Origin: Phorcus lineatus
Taxonomy: Eukaryota > Mollusca > Gastropoda > Trochida > Trochidae
Direction of reading: 5' to 3'
Assembly (NCBI GenBank): GCA_921293015.1
Contig: OV121085.1
Span: 24,999,911-25,063,910, forward strand
Length of the DNA: 64,000 nt
The notes under the pieces are model-generated. The model worked only from the letters and a program-made list of their open reading frames with translations, was not told the origin of the DNA and did no database searches. This document shows, piece after piece, positions 23,011 to 35,149 of the stretch. The position numbers and the translations under genes were made by a program. Positions within the stretch are counted from its first letter, which is position 1. The number at the start of each line of letters is the position of its first letter.

Positions 23011-25340
23011 ACGGCCACAGAGGTGCAAGAAGCACTAATAGTGTGGCCTGTTGTGAAGCCATCTGAGCAAGCACTCTGGCTATGAGTGGTACTGGTGGGA
23101 ACGCCCATAGATCGGGGATGCGGGAACAAAACAATGGTATCTGGTGGTTCATCTCAGAGGCAAACAGATCCACCTGGAATGACCTGTACAATAGGGAAAT
23201 AGTCTCGAATATCTCCCGACTGAGCATCCAATCATGGGGGGCCAGAATGCACTTAGACAGAGCATCTGCCAGCACATTGTCTACCCCCTACTCCGTGCAG
23301 GTCGCGACACAGTAGAAACTGCCAGGTCTCCTGCAGGAGAGATGGAGACACAGTGCCTCCCTGCTTCCGAATATACTGTATATGACCGGGTATAAGCCCC
23401 CTTGAGTATAAGCCCCCAACCCCCCAAGCTTTAATTGCTGTTAATTGATCATCAAAGCTAAGATGTTGACCCAATATAAATGTCATTACTAGTTAATTTA
23501 CATCTAACAAATCTCTTAACAACCTGAATAACATCTTCATCTGTCATGCGTTAAATGCTTATTGTCTATCGATTTCTACTGTAAATCTCATTTGATGTGC
23601 CGCATTATTTTTTTAAGTTGCCTATTTAGAAATTCACTGACTCATTCATAAAGCTTAATATATAAGACAATGCGATAACAAATTTATTGTGAATTACTGT
23701 TCACCTTCTCAACTAAGAACACTTTAAATTGTACAGTATTACTGCTTAATGAGAATCTTATGTATACTATCATACTTTGCCATCTCAGAAACAATGCAAC
23801 AACTTATTTAAAGAAATTAGTTTTCATTTTGTTTAATTGAATTATCGTAAACTTTTGCACGAGGTTCCATCTCATAACACCGATTTCTATCTAACTTCTC
23901 GATTGATATTTGCCAGCTAACACGTGTTGCGTGTTGAATACTACCGGTACATAAATAATTTATATTTCTTAAAATTTCCATCCATTTTTCTTAATTTATT
24001 CATTATAAAACAACAATAAGACAAAGGTATATTTATTTCAAAATTTTATTATTTAAACGACATCGATGATTATGCACTGTCTTCGATGTAAACATTGTCT
24101 CCCTGGACTCGCTTGACTTGATGAACCAGGCTAGATACCTACATGGCCTCAGGAATTTTTGGTCTAAACCTTGAATTTGGGTATTGGCCGACCCCCCTCT
24201 TTGACCCCCTGATTTCTGGTATCAAATTCTCGGCTTATACCCAATCATATATACGTTAGGTCATGGCAGTCTGGTTGTCCATTTCCCCTGACCCGAGACA
24301 GAAAGTGCTGAAACATCCCTCTGACCGCTCTCAACTCGAGGACATTTATGTGCAGCTTGCACTCCTGCTCGGTTCAAAGACCCGATGCAGTGAGTTCGTC
24401 CAACACTCCCCCCCCCAGCATGTGAGGGAGGCATCTGTCTGGACTGTGAGAGAATGGGCCGGAAAAGGTAAACCCCTGGACAAGTTCCATAACAGGTGGG
24501 GTGTCAACCACTCTGGTGCTCTGAGACCTTTCTTGTAGCTCTCCAAGTGCCACCAAAGTCCTGCCTGAGACTGCTGGATGGGCCTCACCGCACAACATCT
24601 ATATCGTTGCAGCCATAATCCCCAGCAACCAAGCCCGTGCTGGGGGAGCATTGGCCTCTAGGAAACTGAGAGTGACCTTCTGCAACTTGGCAATACAATC
24701 CTGAGACAGGGAGACCACCCCTTGCTCCGTATTGAATCGTGCCCCAAGAAAAATTTGGTCCTGAGAAGGACTTCTGACTTCTCGAGATTGATAATCCAGC
24801 CCAAATTCATCAGGATAGTCGCTGCCAGATTCGCCTGACGGGACAAGGCCCTGATGAGCCAGTCGTCGAGGGAAAGATGACAAAACTTGCCCCTCGACTT
24901 GGTCACTCCACCTGTATCAACATCAGTTTCGTGAACACCCTTGGCGCCGTAGAGATGCAGAAGGGGAGCACACAAAACTGGTAACACCTGTTGTCTAAGG
25001 AAAACCGCAGACCCGAGTGTGCCTTATCCCCGAAAAAGTAGGCATTCCTTGAGTCCACACTGGTAAATGGCCATCCCAAAGGATGGACAAAACCCAGGTC
25101 TTCGTAGTTACCGTCTCCCATTGGTTCAGAAACAGGTTGAGTCGATCCCCAACTGGAACTTCTGGCAATAAGCACAGAATCCTGATCCCCAGTGTAACCT
25201 GGACCACCGGGGACAATACCTCTAGAAGCTTTTTCGGTGCTACTGGGATGCCTGTGGCTTCCTGCGGCCCTGAAAATGCTGCTGAGAGCTTTTGACCATC
25301 TTGCCTTTGCCTGGAAGGGGGCGGATCAGACCTTTCCAAC
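23011..25340 (-). pseudogene. DIRS-1 reverse transcriptase and RNase H, broken and interrupted
   Basis: RT pieces: 'FSLDNRCYQFCVLPFCIS' (about 25010-24960) and 'HLSLDDWLIRA' (about 24870-24840), where the usual Y-L-D-D reads S-L-D-D, then 'GWIINLEKSE' (about 24800). RNase H pieces lie on both sides of an 871-bp insertion: 'MDNQTAMT' at about 24280-24260 and 'YIRKQGGT' at about 23375-23350, then 'ADALSK' near 23265. Several frameshifts are present. Confidence 0.7.
23381..24251. mobile_element. 871-bp TA-flanked TIR element inside DIRS-1
   Basis: The left end is TATGACCGGGTATAAGCC and the right end, reverse-complemented, is TATATGATTGGGTATAAGCC. TA occurs just outside both ends (23379-23380 and 24252-24253). 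The DIRS RNase H reading continues across if the insert and one TA are removed. A second 'gagtataagccccc' follows the left end. Non-coding, so a non-autonomous TA-target element. Confidence 0.75.
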
Positions 25341-25399
25341 CCTTCCCCCTACTTCTGGACGGCACATCAGGGTAGGTGTTTGCAAGGACAGAAGCCCAC

Positions 25400-26390
25400 T
25401 GCTTTTTGGGTTTGGGCTTCTCTCACAGGACCTTGGTCTCTAAGAGGGAGTTAGCCATTTCTGTAGCGTCCCCCAACCAAAAAGGCAGAACAAGCATTTT
25501 ATTGAAGAGGACCCTTGCAGAGTGACTGGGGCAATGACGCACTCACCCACCTCTGGCGACAAAAATAATTGGTCCTTCCCCATCGGGTTTTTTCTTAATG
25601 AGCTCAGGAAGATCAAACTTCTTCTGAGCACTCGCGAAAAGAGTATCAATTACCTCAGTCATCAGTGTGGTCAAGATACAGAGTTGAGTCTGAGATACCT
25701 TTTCCGCAGCAAAGGCATCCCCCGGCAGGCGGAACTCAGCCTAGTCTGAAGTCTCCTCAGGCATAACCACCTGCTTAAGGGCTAGCAATCTTGTCACGCA
25801 CTTGACGCAGGGTAGAGGCAATTGTGGGCAGTAGATCAGATTCAACCTCAAAAGCAGCAACCCTCTCCCTCTGGCCCAAGCCTAAACCAAGAACAGATCC
25901 CCCACCTGCACTGGAGACAACTGGACAGTTCCGTCCCTCGGACCGGGGCCTCATCTCCTCAGTTCAGCCACCATGTCCTTAAACATGAACTGGACAGATC
26001 TCATTTGATCAGCAAGCAAAAGATTAATTTGTTGCATAGTTATTGCCGGTGCAAGTGTGGTTGTGGGTGTAGGTGTGAGAGTGGGTGTGGAATTGGCTAC
26101 TGTTGAAACTAGCGCAGTTTCAAAGGTCTTCTGCCGCTTCTCCCCCGGCTCCCCATAGAGGGGAGGCTGCTTTGGGTACTTGATCCATAATCTCTCCCCC
26201 TGCATCGAGGATGTCTCTAAAGTAAGCCATGTCAGCCTGACGAGTCTTTCGGGGTCTTGGGGGTGAAATCCAAACATATCTTGCACTGCTCATCATCATG
26301 AGGAGTTTAGGCTAGACACTTGACACGACAAGTGTGACCATCCTGTGGAGAAAGGGGCTCAAGGCACCCTTCGCAACTTTTGAAAGACTG
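25400..26390 (-). pseudogene. DIRS-1 gag-like region
   Basis: Near 26370-26270 the minus strand reads a Cys-rich segment with C-E-G-C, then H-T-C, then C-K-I-C and a stop between the latter two. This resembles the Cys motif at the start of the DIRS-2 gag. A Thr/Pro-rich stretch from simple GT-rich DNA (26040-26095) follows, then 'LADQMRSVQFMFKDM'. Frames are broken. Confidence 0.5.
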
Positions 26391-26400
26391 TAAGACTTGC

Positions 26401-27000
26401 ACATATAAGGAGAACATAACTAAATTCGCAAAGGCTTAAGTAATGTAAGAAAAATGGTTGGAGGTACCTGAGCCTCAAAACAATACAACATGCGATAATC
26501 CGCCGTACGTAAGAAAAACGAATTGGGAGAAATCACACAACATGAAATATATAACACAAAAGTGCATTTGTGAAAGAAACGTACGCAAATCAAAAGTAAA
26601 GCCGGTGAAGCAAACATACGACCCCGCAGTTACCAAACACATGGTCATTGACCACGAACGTGTGAAAACAATTCTACAACATTAAAGTGTGAACATGCGA
26701 ATAACGTCAAGCCTTTGCAAAAACAATAACTTTTTATTTTCTTTAACTTCTGAACACTTTCTAGCAGCAACTCTTCAAAGCATGCGTTCTTACCGCAAGG
26801 AAAGTTATGAAAGTGAAGGTTGGGTATGGACAACTTCCCTTTACCCAGTACTCGTGTGTGCTGTGTTTGGGGCGAGTACAGGCAGGCAGCCGATATGATC
26901 GGGTAAGTTTTTAGGTTATTTCGTAATACTTTCAATATTTTTACAACTTTCGTGTTAGTTTCATCTGTATAAGGAAGTTTTACCCTGAAAAAACCCCCAA
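26401..27000. other. Intron sequence, nothing recognised
   Basis: No supported gene. Overlapping short frames on both strands (26458-26685 plus, 26645-27046 minus) show no motif. Confidence 0.35.
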
Positions 27001-27410
27001 GTTGTTGCCATGCAAACAGAAAAAATAAAATTGAAAGCATGTTCAATCCCCTAAAGGCACATCTTCATGATATGGTGAGACAGCATACTAAATGTGGTGA
27101 TGACTTGTCAAACAGTTTTAGAGATATTTGCACTGGAAATGAACACAATCCCTGGAAAGGCCAAATTGTTGCCATAGAAACAGAAAAAAAAACAATATAC
27201 AAAAGATATTCAAACGAAAAAAGGCACATGTACCGTATATGGAGACACATTATACCTAATTTGACTATGCTTGGTCAAATAGTTTTAGAGTTGTGCTCCA
27301 GAAATGAACACTACCCTTGAAAAAAAAAGTCCAAATTGTTGAAAAATTGAAAAGATGTAATGGAGAGGCAGTATACCAAATTTGATAATGGTTGAACAAA
27401 CAAGTTTAAG
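27001..27410 (+). repeat. Degenerate pearl-like core repeats (about 150-bp period)
   Basis: Phrases such as 'ccaaattgttgccat(a/g)', 'aaaggcacat' and 'agttttagag' recur at intervals of roughly 150-160 bp. They resemble the core unit at 10121-10520 in order of elements (A-rich lead, 'aaaggcacat', 'agttttggagtt', 'ctcc.gaaa'), so this looks like an old member of the same type. Confidence 0.5.
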
Positions 27411-27496
27411 AGTTATTAAGGTTAATCACTAAGGTCTTGGAATGAAGAAAACAAGATCAAAGTATCACATTTTGCATTTCATATTTCAACATAGTC

Positions 27497-28490
27497 TCAG
27501 CTGACATCAATCCATTTATACCAGTGATGATCCAGCTTCATTATGCCATTCTTGTAGAACTTCGAATCCTTGATCTCAAGAAATCTCTCCATGCCAGCAA
27601 ACAGGCTGTTGTTATCGGCAAAAACATGTCCACGTAAATGGTTCTTCAGATTGGGGAAGAGGAAGAAGTCTGATGGTGCCAAATCTGGGAAGTAGGATGG
27701 ATGTTGAAGAATTTCAAAGTCACATTCGGTCCCGGCAGTGACAGCAACATGTGGTGTATGGATGGGAGCATTGTCCTAAAAGAGCAGCACTCTTGCACTG
27801 AGCTTCCATCGTCGCTTGGCCTTGGTGGCTAACCTTAATTGCCTTAATTTATAAGCATTATATGCCCTGTCGATGGTTGGCCTTGCTCTAAGTTATCTAT
27901 GATGATGATACCTAGCTTTCCAAAAAGACTGAGGCCATCACTTTTCCAACAGAAGGAACTTGCTTGGGGGTGGACAATAGGCATGCTTTCACTGTTTGCT
28001 TTGGTTTTGGATTTCAGGGTCACAGTGATGTACCCACGTCTCAATCATCCTAGGTCACTAATCGTTTCCTGAAATTATCCCTGTTTCCCCTGAATTGAGC
28101 CAAAAATTCCTTTAAAATGTCCAGGCTTTTCTGTTTCTGGTCACCAGTTAACATTCTTGGCACCCATCTTGCAGAGAGCATGCTCATGTAAACATCTGTC
28201 AGTATTGTGTGTACCGACCTAAAGCTCCTTCCCAGTTTCTCAACTATATGTTGAATGGTCACACGTCTGTCTGCAAGCACCATGTCCTGAACAGCATCAA
28301 CTTGAACATCACTGGTGGAGGTTCTTGGCAGACCAGACCTCGCATCATCTTCAACACTATGTCGGCCACGTTTAAATTGAGCAACCCTCTTGGCAACTGT
28401 GGAGTATGCAAGAGAGTCACCCATTGTATGAACCATATGTCTTCATGGATTTCTTGTGCAGACATCCCTTTTCAGCACACACACAACAGC
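27497..28490 (-). pseudogene. Mariner transposase relic 1
   Basis: The N-terminal helix-turn-helix region is at about 28490-28060 ('STVAKRVAQFKRGRHSVEDD', 'RSGLPRTSTS', 'LDILKEFLAQF'). The first catalytic block near 28045 is disturbed by an indel, but 'ETWVHHCDPE' survives. The second block 'DNAPIHT' is at about 27773, and 34 residues later 'APSD' supplies the third Asp at about 27670, i.e. DD34D. The end is 27497. The enzyme would cut and paste its own copy at TA sites, but frameshifts and stops disable it. Confidence 0.8.
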
Positions 28491-28560
28491 AGACTTTTAA
28501 ACATGTATTTTTCTAGATTTTTCACACCGATGCATATATTGGTAGTGACATCTTGATTTT

Positions 28561-28827
28561 GCACTAGCTTCAGAAAAGATTGCTTTCTAGGTTTATAGAT
28601 AATTTGGAAGTAGTAGATTGTTACATCATGCTTACTCTACGAACATTTTTATTAACCCCGTATGCTTCGAAAACAAAATTGAAACACCTACGCAAAAACC
28701 TGACAAAAAGGTAAACCAAAACCCGTAAGTCTCTAGACCCTTCAGGAGTAGCCATTTTTATAGGACTGGCGAATTATTCCCAGGACTAGAATATTTTGGG
28801 ACTGGCAAAATAAAAGCCAATAGAAAG
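28561..28827. other. Intron sequence before minisatellite
   Basis: No gene. The phrase 'ataggactggcgaattattcc' at about 28757 recurs as 'taggactggccaaatatttcc' at about 61890, suggesting a shared small dispersed repeat. Confidence 0.4.
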
Positions 28828-29235
28828 TGAAGTTCTACTGAAGTAACTGAACTTTATACTCGTAAGATACATTAGGATTTGTCTATTGAACTAACTGAGC
28901 TTTATACTCTTAATATACATTAGGATTTGTCCACTGAAGTTACACAACTTTATACTCGTAATATACATTAGGATTTGTCTACTGAAGTAACTGAACTTTA
29001 TACTCATAATATACATTAGGATTTGTCTACTGAAGTAACTGAGCTTTATACTGGTAATATAAATTAGGATTTGTCTACTGAAGTAACACAACTTTATACT
29101 CGTATTATACACTAGGATTTGTCTACTGAACTAACTGAACTTTATACTCGTAAGATACATTAGGATTTGTCTATTGAAGTAACTGAGCTTTATACTCGTA
29201 ATATACATTAGGATTTGTCTTCTGAAGTAACACAT
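28828..29235. repeat. 48-bp minisatellite beside katanin exon 4 donor
   Basis: About eight units of 48 bp, each with 'ggatttgtctactgaa' then 'ctttatactcgtaatat'. Units differ by a few substitutions. On the katanin strand the array starts about 10 nt after the 5' splice site at 29244 and fills the first 400 nt of the intron. Each unit in that orientation contains a pyrimidine-AG phrase 'ttacttcag'. Confidence 0.9.
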
Positions 29236-29243
29236 TTAACTTA

Positions 29244-29889
<646 letters not shown>

Positions 29890-30060
29890 GTAAACAGCTT
29901 TCTAGGTCCCTTCCTTCTGGAGGAGAAGATGAAAATAAGTTTTTAGAGCAGGTCTCCATGGCCTTTATAAAGGATCACAGAGTCACCAAATCTATAAATC
30001 AAAATCCCCATCTGCTCTCTAGGCATTTTGTTTCTGGAGAAGGCGATGAAAATAGTTTTT
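29890..30060 (+). repeat. Dispersed repeat family D, copy 2
   Basis: Two partial units with 'ggagaagatgaaaataagttttt' type phrases, 'accaaatctataaatcaaaat' and 'ctctctaggca'. Truncated on the right by a different terminal repeat that starts at about 30062. Confidence 0.5.
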
Positions 30061-30061
30061 T

Positions 30062-30150
30062 TTATAGAACTCTCTTAATATTACGTCACGAATATTCATG
30101 AGCTACCCAAAACGAGGCTAAGCCGGCATGAACGGGGGAAGCCATTGACG
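30062..30150 (+). mobile_element. Single terminal repeat of the 3.1-kb TIR element family
   Basis: The sequence 'cttaatattacgtcacgaatattcatgag' type end followed by 'acgaggctaagccgg' matches both ends of the 3136-bp element at 44669-47804, which carry 'aacgaggctaagg' or 'accgaggctaaggcc' at the same distance. No partner end was found nearby, so this is a truncated or highly diverged copy. Confidence 0.55.
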
Positions 30151-31210
30151 CGGTTTTCGCTCATACGTGCCGCTCTTAAACTTTGTTTTATGCCATTTTC
30201 AAGTGTTACGACTATCTTCAAATTTGGTCAAACATAAAACAACATCTCTTGTGTTTATTTGATAAAAAATATCTTTGTTTAATATTCAGGTTTTGGTGAA
30301 ACGACGATGTTCGCACAGGTAAAGTTTATCATTTTTTATCGGAGATTAAATTTTTAATCTGCCTCTTCAAAATTCTTTTCCTTATTTTAATTCAATTTTA
30401 ATTTTAGCTTCAAAATGTTTAATGAATCACAATTTAAAAGTCAGATTGTATCCAATGATAACTTTCACATATTGTTTGTATTTTATTTTTTTTTCTCTCC
30501 CGAGTCCGGCCAAAAGTGATATTGACATGAAATAGACAAAATGACGTCAAATCGTTGTTACATGACATCATGCCATTGTTATCGTGACGTCATTTGTCCA
30601 TCATGTTGAACAATTGATCCAAATTGCTGTTCATGACTGTATGTTTTTTCTTTCGAAACATAAAACAATTATGGACTGGTGATTTCGGTCAATACTTGTT
30701 TTAATATTAATTACATGCACTTATCAAATTGATAGTTCATGACATAAAACTAAAGTGATGCATTCAAGAAGTAAAGTAAAATCAAAGTGAAACTTTCAAA
30801 AACCTAACCCTTTTCACAAATGATTAATGAATACATGTTTATAAATGTCAATAATGCTTCCTATCGTTTTGTCTTAGATATTTGAATTCAATGCATTTTA
30901 CAGATCAAATATAACTAACAATGTCTATAAATTTATAACTTCACAAAGATTCCAATCATTTCATCTAATTTATAAACATGTTTTTTAAAGTATCTATTAT
31001 CCCCTTCCAAGTCCTACCTATGCAGAATGTTTTCGTTTACAAGACGTATTATATTTTTGGACACAAAAGCAACTTTTTCCATTTCTAATTGATTTGCTGA
31101 TGGTAGCGTCTTACATAAGAAACTCTGCTATTCATTGATTGGTGCCAGACTGATTTCATAAATGAGTTTTTTGTACTACTATATGATGGATGCACATCGC
31201 TCTTGCTGAA
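30151..31210 (-). other. AT-rich intron, nothing recognised
   Basis: About 1 kb with no gene and no clear terminal repeats. Its first part may be the interior of the truncated TIR element that begins at 30062. Confidence 0.35.
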
Positions 31211-31345
31211 TAACAGGTGCATTTAATTAACGCACATAAGCGTCTCTCGCTGTGAGAAACTGCTAATTAACAGACGCTTATATGTGGCTCTCGCTGTGAG
31301 GATCTCACTTAATTAACTCTTATATGCATCTCTCGGCGTTGATGA
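31211..31345. repeat. Short imperfect tandem repeat with Ttaa-rich units
   Basis: Three imperfect units of about 50-55 bp built from 'taattaac', 'gcttatatg' and 'ctctcgctgtgag'. They contain small palindromes ('ttaattaa'). Confidence 0.6.
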
Positions 31346-31489
31346 GTTAAAAATGCAAGGTGTGATGCCATATATTTATAATCTTTGACCACCTTAAAAA
31401 AAAATTGTATGATTTTTACTGCTATCGTAGTCGCGCATACAGTGTTGTTGTTTTTTAACAAATAAGATAAATATGTATGGGTTGGCACT

Positions 31490-31740
31490 CTGCCTGCAGC
31501 CCTTATAAGATGTCACAGCATTATCAAATCTCTATATATATATGAGAATACCCATCAGCTAAGGATTGAGTTTGTTCACAAAGTTCAGCTTTCTAGGCCA
31601 AGCTTCTGGAGAAGAAGATGAAAATAGTTTTTAAGGGTGTTGTCTCTATGGCCCTTATTAGGGGCCACAGGGTCACCAAATCTATAGATTAGACTATCCA
31701 TTAACTTAAGAGTTTCTACACAAAGTTTAGACAAAAACAG
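31490..31740 (+). repeat. Dispersed repeat family D, copy 3
   Basis: Contains 'gagaagaagatgaaaatag', 'ggccttattaggggccaca' type phrase and 'caccaaatctatagatta'. It aligns in order with 15900-16100. Confidence 0.5.
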
Positions 31741-32068
31741 CAATTTTATTTCATTCTATTAACATTGGGAAAATAAGTGGAAAGGTAAAAAGAAAAAGGA
31801 CCTGTATAGTTGAATATTTTTCAGTCCTTTGGACTGGTAAATTCTAAAGTTACAATAAAACTGCCAAGAAAACATGAAATTTCCAAAATTGAATTCAAAT
31901 TAAACAAGGATATTTTCAAAATTGTTAACATGTTTTTATGTCAATTATGTAAATTTCATTAGATCAGATGTTTCATTTAGAAATTGCGAGCCAGATAGGA
32001 CTTGTTAAAAGTATTCTTACAAATTAATTACTTTTCTAAACCAAATTCCAAATTCTATGAAGGTATTT
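31741..32068 (-). other. AT-rich intron, nothing recognised
   Basis: No supported feature. Confidence 0.35.
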
Positions 32069-32246
32069 AAAAAAATTTGAATCATCACTAATTTAGACTT
32101 CCATGTCCAATTCTAATTGAAATGGTTGATCAAAGTTACCAGCCAGACACAATGTATTTTAAAAAAATTGAATCATCACTAATTTAGATTTCCATGTCCA
32201 ATTCTAATTGAAATGGTTGATCAAAGTTACCAGCCAGACACAATGT
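32069..32246. repeat. Near-perfect tandem duplication of about 88 bp
   Basis: Two consecutive copies starting 'ttgaatcatcactaattta' and ending 'ccagccagacacaatg'. Only about one or two substitutions separate them, apart from the A-run length at the junction, so the duplication is young. Confidence 0.9.
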
Positions 32247-32269
32247 TTTTTGCAAGGACCCAGCCATTG

Positions 32270-32755
32270 TAAACTGTAGCTCAACAGTTTGTGAAATATA
32301 TCATCATTAGGCTTGGGCAACAGAATCACAAAATCAAAAATTTATATTCCCTATTGGCTGAGGAAGGTACACATTTCAGCTTTCTAAGCCTTTTCCTTCT
32401 ATAACATAATAATATGAAAATAGTTATTTTAGGGTGTAACCCGTGACCTTGATGAGCAGCCACAATTTTGAGGGACAAAATATATCATTAACAATCCCTG
32501 TTGAGTAAAGAGTCTGTTAAAAACATGTGGCCTCAGTGATCCACAATATGGTCAACAGGGTCACCCAATCAATAAATTATAATCCTCACTAATCAAGGAG
32601 TCTGTACACAATGTTTCAGATTTTTTAGGTCACTGCTTCTAGATGGGAATTGAAAAAATCAAAATGTTTATGGATGCATGGACAGACTGATGGCCCTGAC
32701 ATCACACCATGCCATGCCATAAGCCCATCAAGCATTTCAAGCTTGACGAGCTAAA
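32270..32755 (+). repeat. Dispersed repeat family D, copy 4
   Basis: Two or three degenerate units with 'agggtgtaacc', 'cagtgatccacaatatgg' and 'caccaaatctataaattata'-like phrases, ending 'ggcatggacagactgatgg' and 'gcttgacgagctaaaag'. A related phrase, 'cagtgatccacaatatgg', also occurs at about 34355. Confidence 0.5.
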
Positions 32756-32767
32756 AGTTTGATTTAC

Positions 32768-32927
32768 CTTGTTTTTTTTTTCCTTCTTATAGTCTTTTTG
32801 CTCCTTTGCTCGGTCTCCAGGAGGCGGCGCTCTGCGTCTGTCAGCAGATTTAGAACTGCCTCTACCTTTATTGGCTTCATATTTTCTGGGAACAGGCTTT
32901 TCTCTCCCTCGGATCAATGGAGTTTGC
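32768..32927 (-). CDS. KATNAL1: Katanin p60 exon 3: basic linker
   Basis: A 160-bp exon (1 nt plus 53 codons), acceptor AACCAG and donor GTAAAT. It encodes a Lys/Arg-, Ser- and Pro-rich stretch starting Q-T-P-L-I-R-G and ending K-K-E-K-K-N-K, the disordered linker between the N-terminal domain and the AAA module. Linkers of this kind add microtubule affinity. The A-run in the Lys codons near 32771-32780 is the only fragile point. Phases agree with exons 2 and 4. Confidence 0.88.
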
Positions 32928-33985
32928 CTGGTTTATGGAAAACAAAATATAGTCATAGCTATATACCGGGTATAGTAAGAATGATATAATGAATACTAAT
33001 GTATATTACTGCAGATAACTTGACCTTGCCAATCAGTCAACCCCCTTTCTGGAAGCAACCGGTGGTTCAGAAAGTTTTAAAAGATGATATGACATGAATG
33101 ATCAATGAAAATAGTTTAACTGTTCAGGACAACATTGTTTACATATCATAACATACAAATAAAAATAATATTGACTATCAATGTCTATCATCATTTTAAA
33201 AAATGATAATTCATTCCTGTGACAGCAAACATACTGATTTTTACATGATTGCATGAAATTTTATGTTTTGTTACACTCCTCTTCACTGGTTAGGAATTTC
33301 AGTTTGACCAATTACCATGATGACTTTCAGACATTCAGTATGTTTTCTTTGCATGTTGATTGTTGATTTTTGGTTGCATCGAAAATCCATATAGATTGTC
33401 AAAAACAAGAGTATCTCAACCTTTGAAAACTTTCAGTATGTGATGTTGGCAGAATATAGAATTCACTCATGTGATTAGATAAAATCAAATTGGCTTAAGG
33501 AGATTTGGAAACAATTTCATTATCCTTTTCAGGGATGGTTTTGTTTATGTGCATGCCAAAAACCAGCATAAACAAGTAATTGGCAAAACGTGATCATCTG
33601 CTCCCCCCTCCCCCCGCAATCAAGAAATGAGCTAAAATGACGGACTCACATGAGTCACATCAGAGTTTCAACACAGTAGTGAGCGTTTTCATGTATGATG
33701 TGGACAGTTATTTTAAGAAATCAATCTTAAATAAAAAATAACAGTTTTGATTGTGTTGATAAGGAAAAATAAATATGAAATATAAGTCAAAATCATTTTT
33801 ATTTTCTAAGCAATTGTTTATTTGTCATAAAATCGGGATTTAGGAAAACATAACCAAAAACATGTAATGAATTGCAGGGACTACAATTAACTGCGCCATG
33901 ACATAATCGTTGTTCGTCGCACATGACTACAATGACAATGAGTTTACTTGCAACTCACCTTCATGTAGGTTCTTTTCCAAAAGTA
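32928..33985 (-). other. Katanin intron 2, proximal part, nothing recognised
   Basis: AT-rich with a C-run near 33604-33615; no gene or terminal repeats seen. Confidence 0.4.
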
Positions 33986-33989
33986 CCGT

Positions 33990-34190
33990 AAATATTCTTG
34001 GATTTGACTTGGGTAAGAAAAAGAATAACCAACTCGAAGCTCGGAATTATAGCTTATCTGTCCCTTGTGAATTATTGTGATAAATTTCTCGCTAGAGCTC
34101 GGAATTTATAACAATAATCCACTCAGGACAGATAACCGTAATTCCTCGCATCTTGTCGATTATTCTTATAATAATCCTGATCACGAGAGT
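33990..34190. mobile_element. Foldback element, about 200 bp
   Basis: Arms 34044-34080 and 34113-34147 are imperfect inverted copies (pieces 'gcttatctgtcc' and 'ggacagataacc'), with a weaker outer extension. It could form a long hairpin. No coding. Confidence 0.55.
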
Positions 34191-34829
34191 AATCAAAGAC
34201 TGTTATTTTCGCATATTTTGATTTTCACATTTATCCTTCATAATTTCTTGGTAATTTCAATTTAGGATGATAAAGTGTTATTATTTTGTTATATTTGTTA
34301 TAAAATAGTTTTTATTTTTTCTTAAGAAGTCCAGAACATATTTTTAGGATGTGGCCCCAGTGATCCACAATATGGGTAACAGGGCCACCTAATCAAGAAA
34401 ATAGTTTTTACATAATTTTCTGTTACGTTTGTTTTATTTGTTCCAAAATACATTTGATAATATTCAGATCAAAATCTAAGAGTTAGACTGTAGAATTTCG
34501 ATTTTTAATAAATCATAGTTTCAAAAGGCTATTCTTTCAAACTAATTTACACTCGATGAAAATGTAAGTTCACATAGCGTGTCAATGAAGTAGCGAAACA
34601 TCGGCAAGTTTGGTATGAGTTAAAGGGGTTAAATAAGTTTTGCAAGCTGGGCATTTATGTTTAAATAAACAGTATCAGCTTTTAGCAGGTGTTACTTTAC
34701 TTAAAACATATTGACAGATGTCAAAAAAAGTTCTTGACACAATGGTTATTTAGATGTAAAAGTGATCTGCAATGACGTATAGTGATCTCCTTATTCATGG
34801 ATTCTCTCAAACATGAACAACACGCTGTG
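34191..34829 (-). other. Intron sequence with small family D fragment
   Basis: Non-coding; includes a family D-like phrase at 34345-34400. Nothing else identified. Confidence 0.35.
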
Positions 34830-35050
34830 ATTAACCTTTTACATTGCTGAATATTATTTTGACTAGTTTTGCCCCTTTGTTTTCCAGCACTCTCCTCGAT
34901 GCCGTTAAAGTGTTATTAGCCCTTGTGGCTGAATTTTCCAGTGCTGCAAGACACGACTGTTGTTACAATATAAGGAGTAATCATATGTAAATGCCTGTTT
35001 TATACAAAATTAGCTTGCCAATCCTGTATACAAATGAACAATACTTTTTG
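34830..35050 (-). repeat. Dispersed repeat family C, inverted copy
   Basis: Contains 'ttggctgaattttccag' equivalents, i.e. the reverse of 'ctggaaaattcagccac', and 'tttatacaaaattag' matching the inner part of the 13130-13520 copy in reverse order. Confidence 0.6.
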
Positions 35051-35149
35051 ATATGGTCTGAGTGCACGCGCTTAAGTAAATGATAGTATGCACCCAGGTC
35101 TGTAAGGTTGTGCGAGAGGGTAGAAGGTGTCCACAGGCTATCAGCATGT
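35051..35149. other. Short unassigned intron spacer
   Basis: No supported feature. Confidence 0.3.

Larger units (their letters stand above)
22330..26400 (-). mobile_element. DIRS-type tyrosine-recombinase retrotransposon 1, degraded
   Basis: On the minus strand, in the order of a DIRS element, there are a Cys-motif gag-like region (about 26390-25400), a reverse transcriptase (about 25340-24600), an RNase H region (about 24600-23250, split by an insertion) and a tyrosine recombinase (about 23000-22330). GC content is higher than in surrounding intron. Multiple frameshifts and stops show it is dead. It differs clearly from the DIRS at 55553-61350. Terminal repeats were not located. Confidence 0.75.

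Noticed and set aside
28828-29235. Second CRISPR-like array
   Set aside because: Same reason: 48-bp head-to-tail units with no unique spacers.
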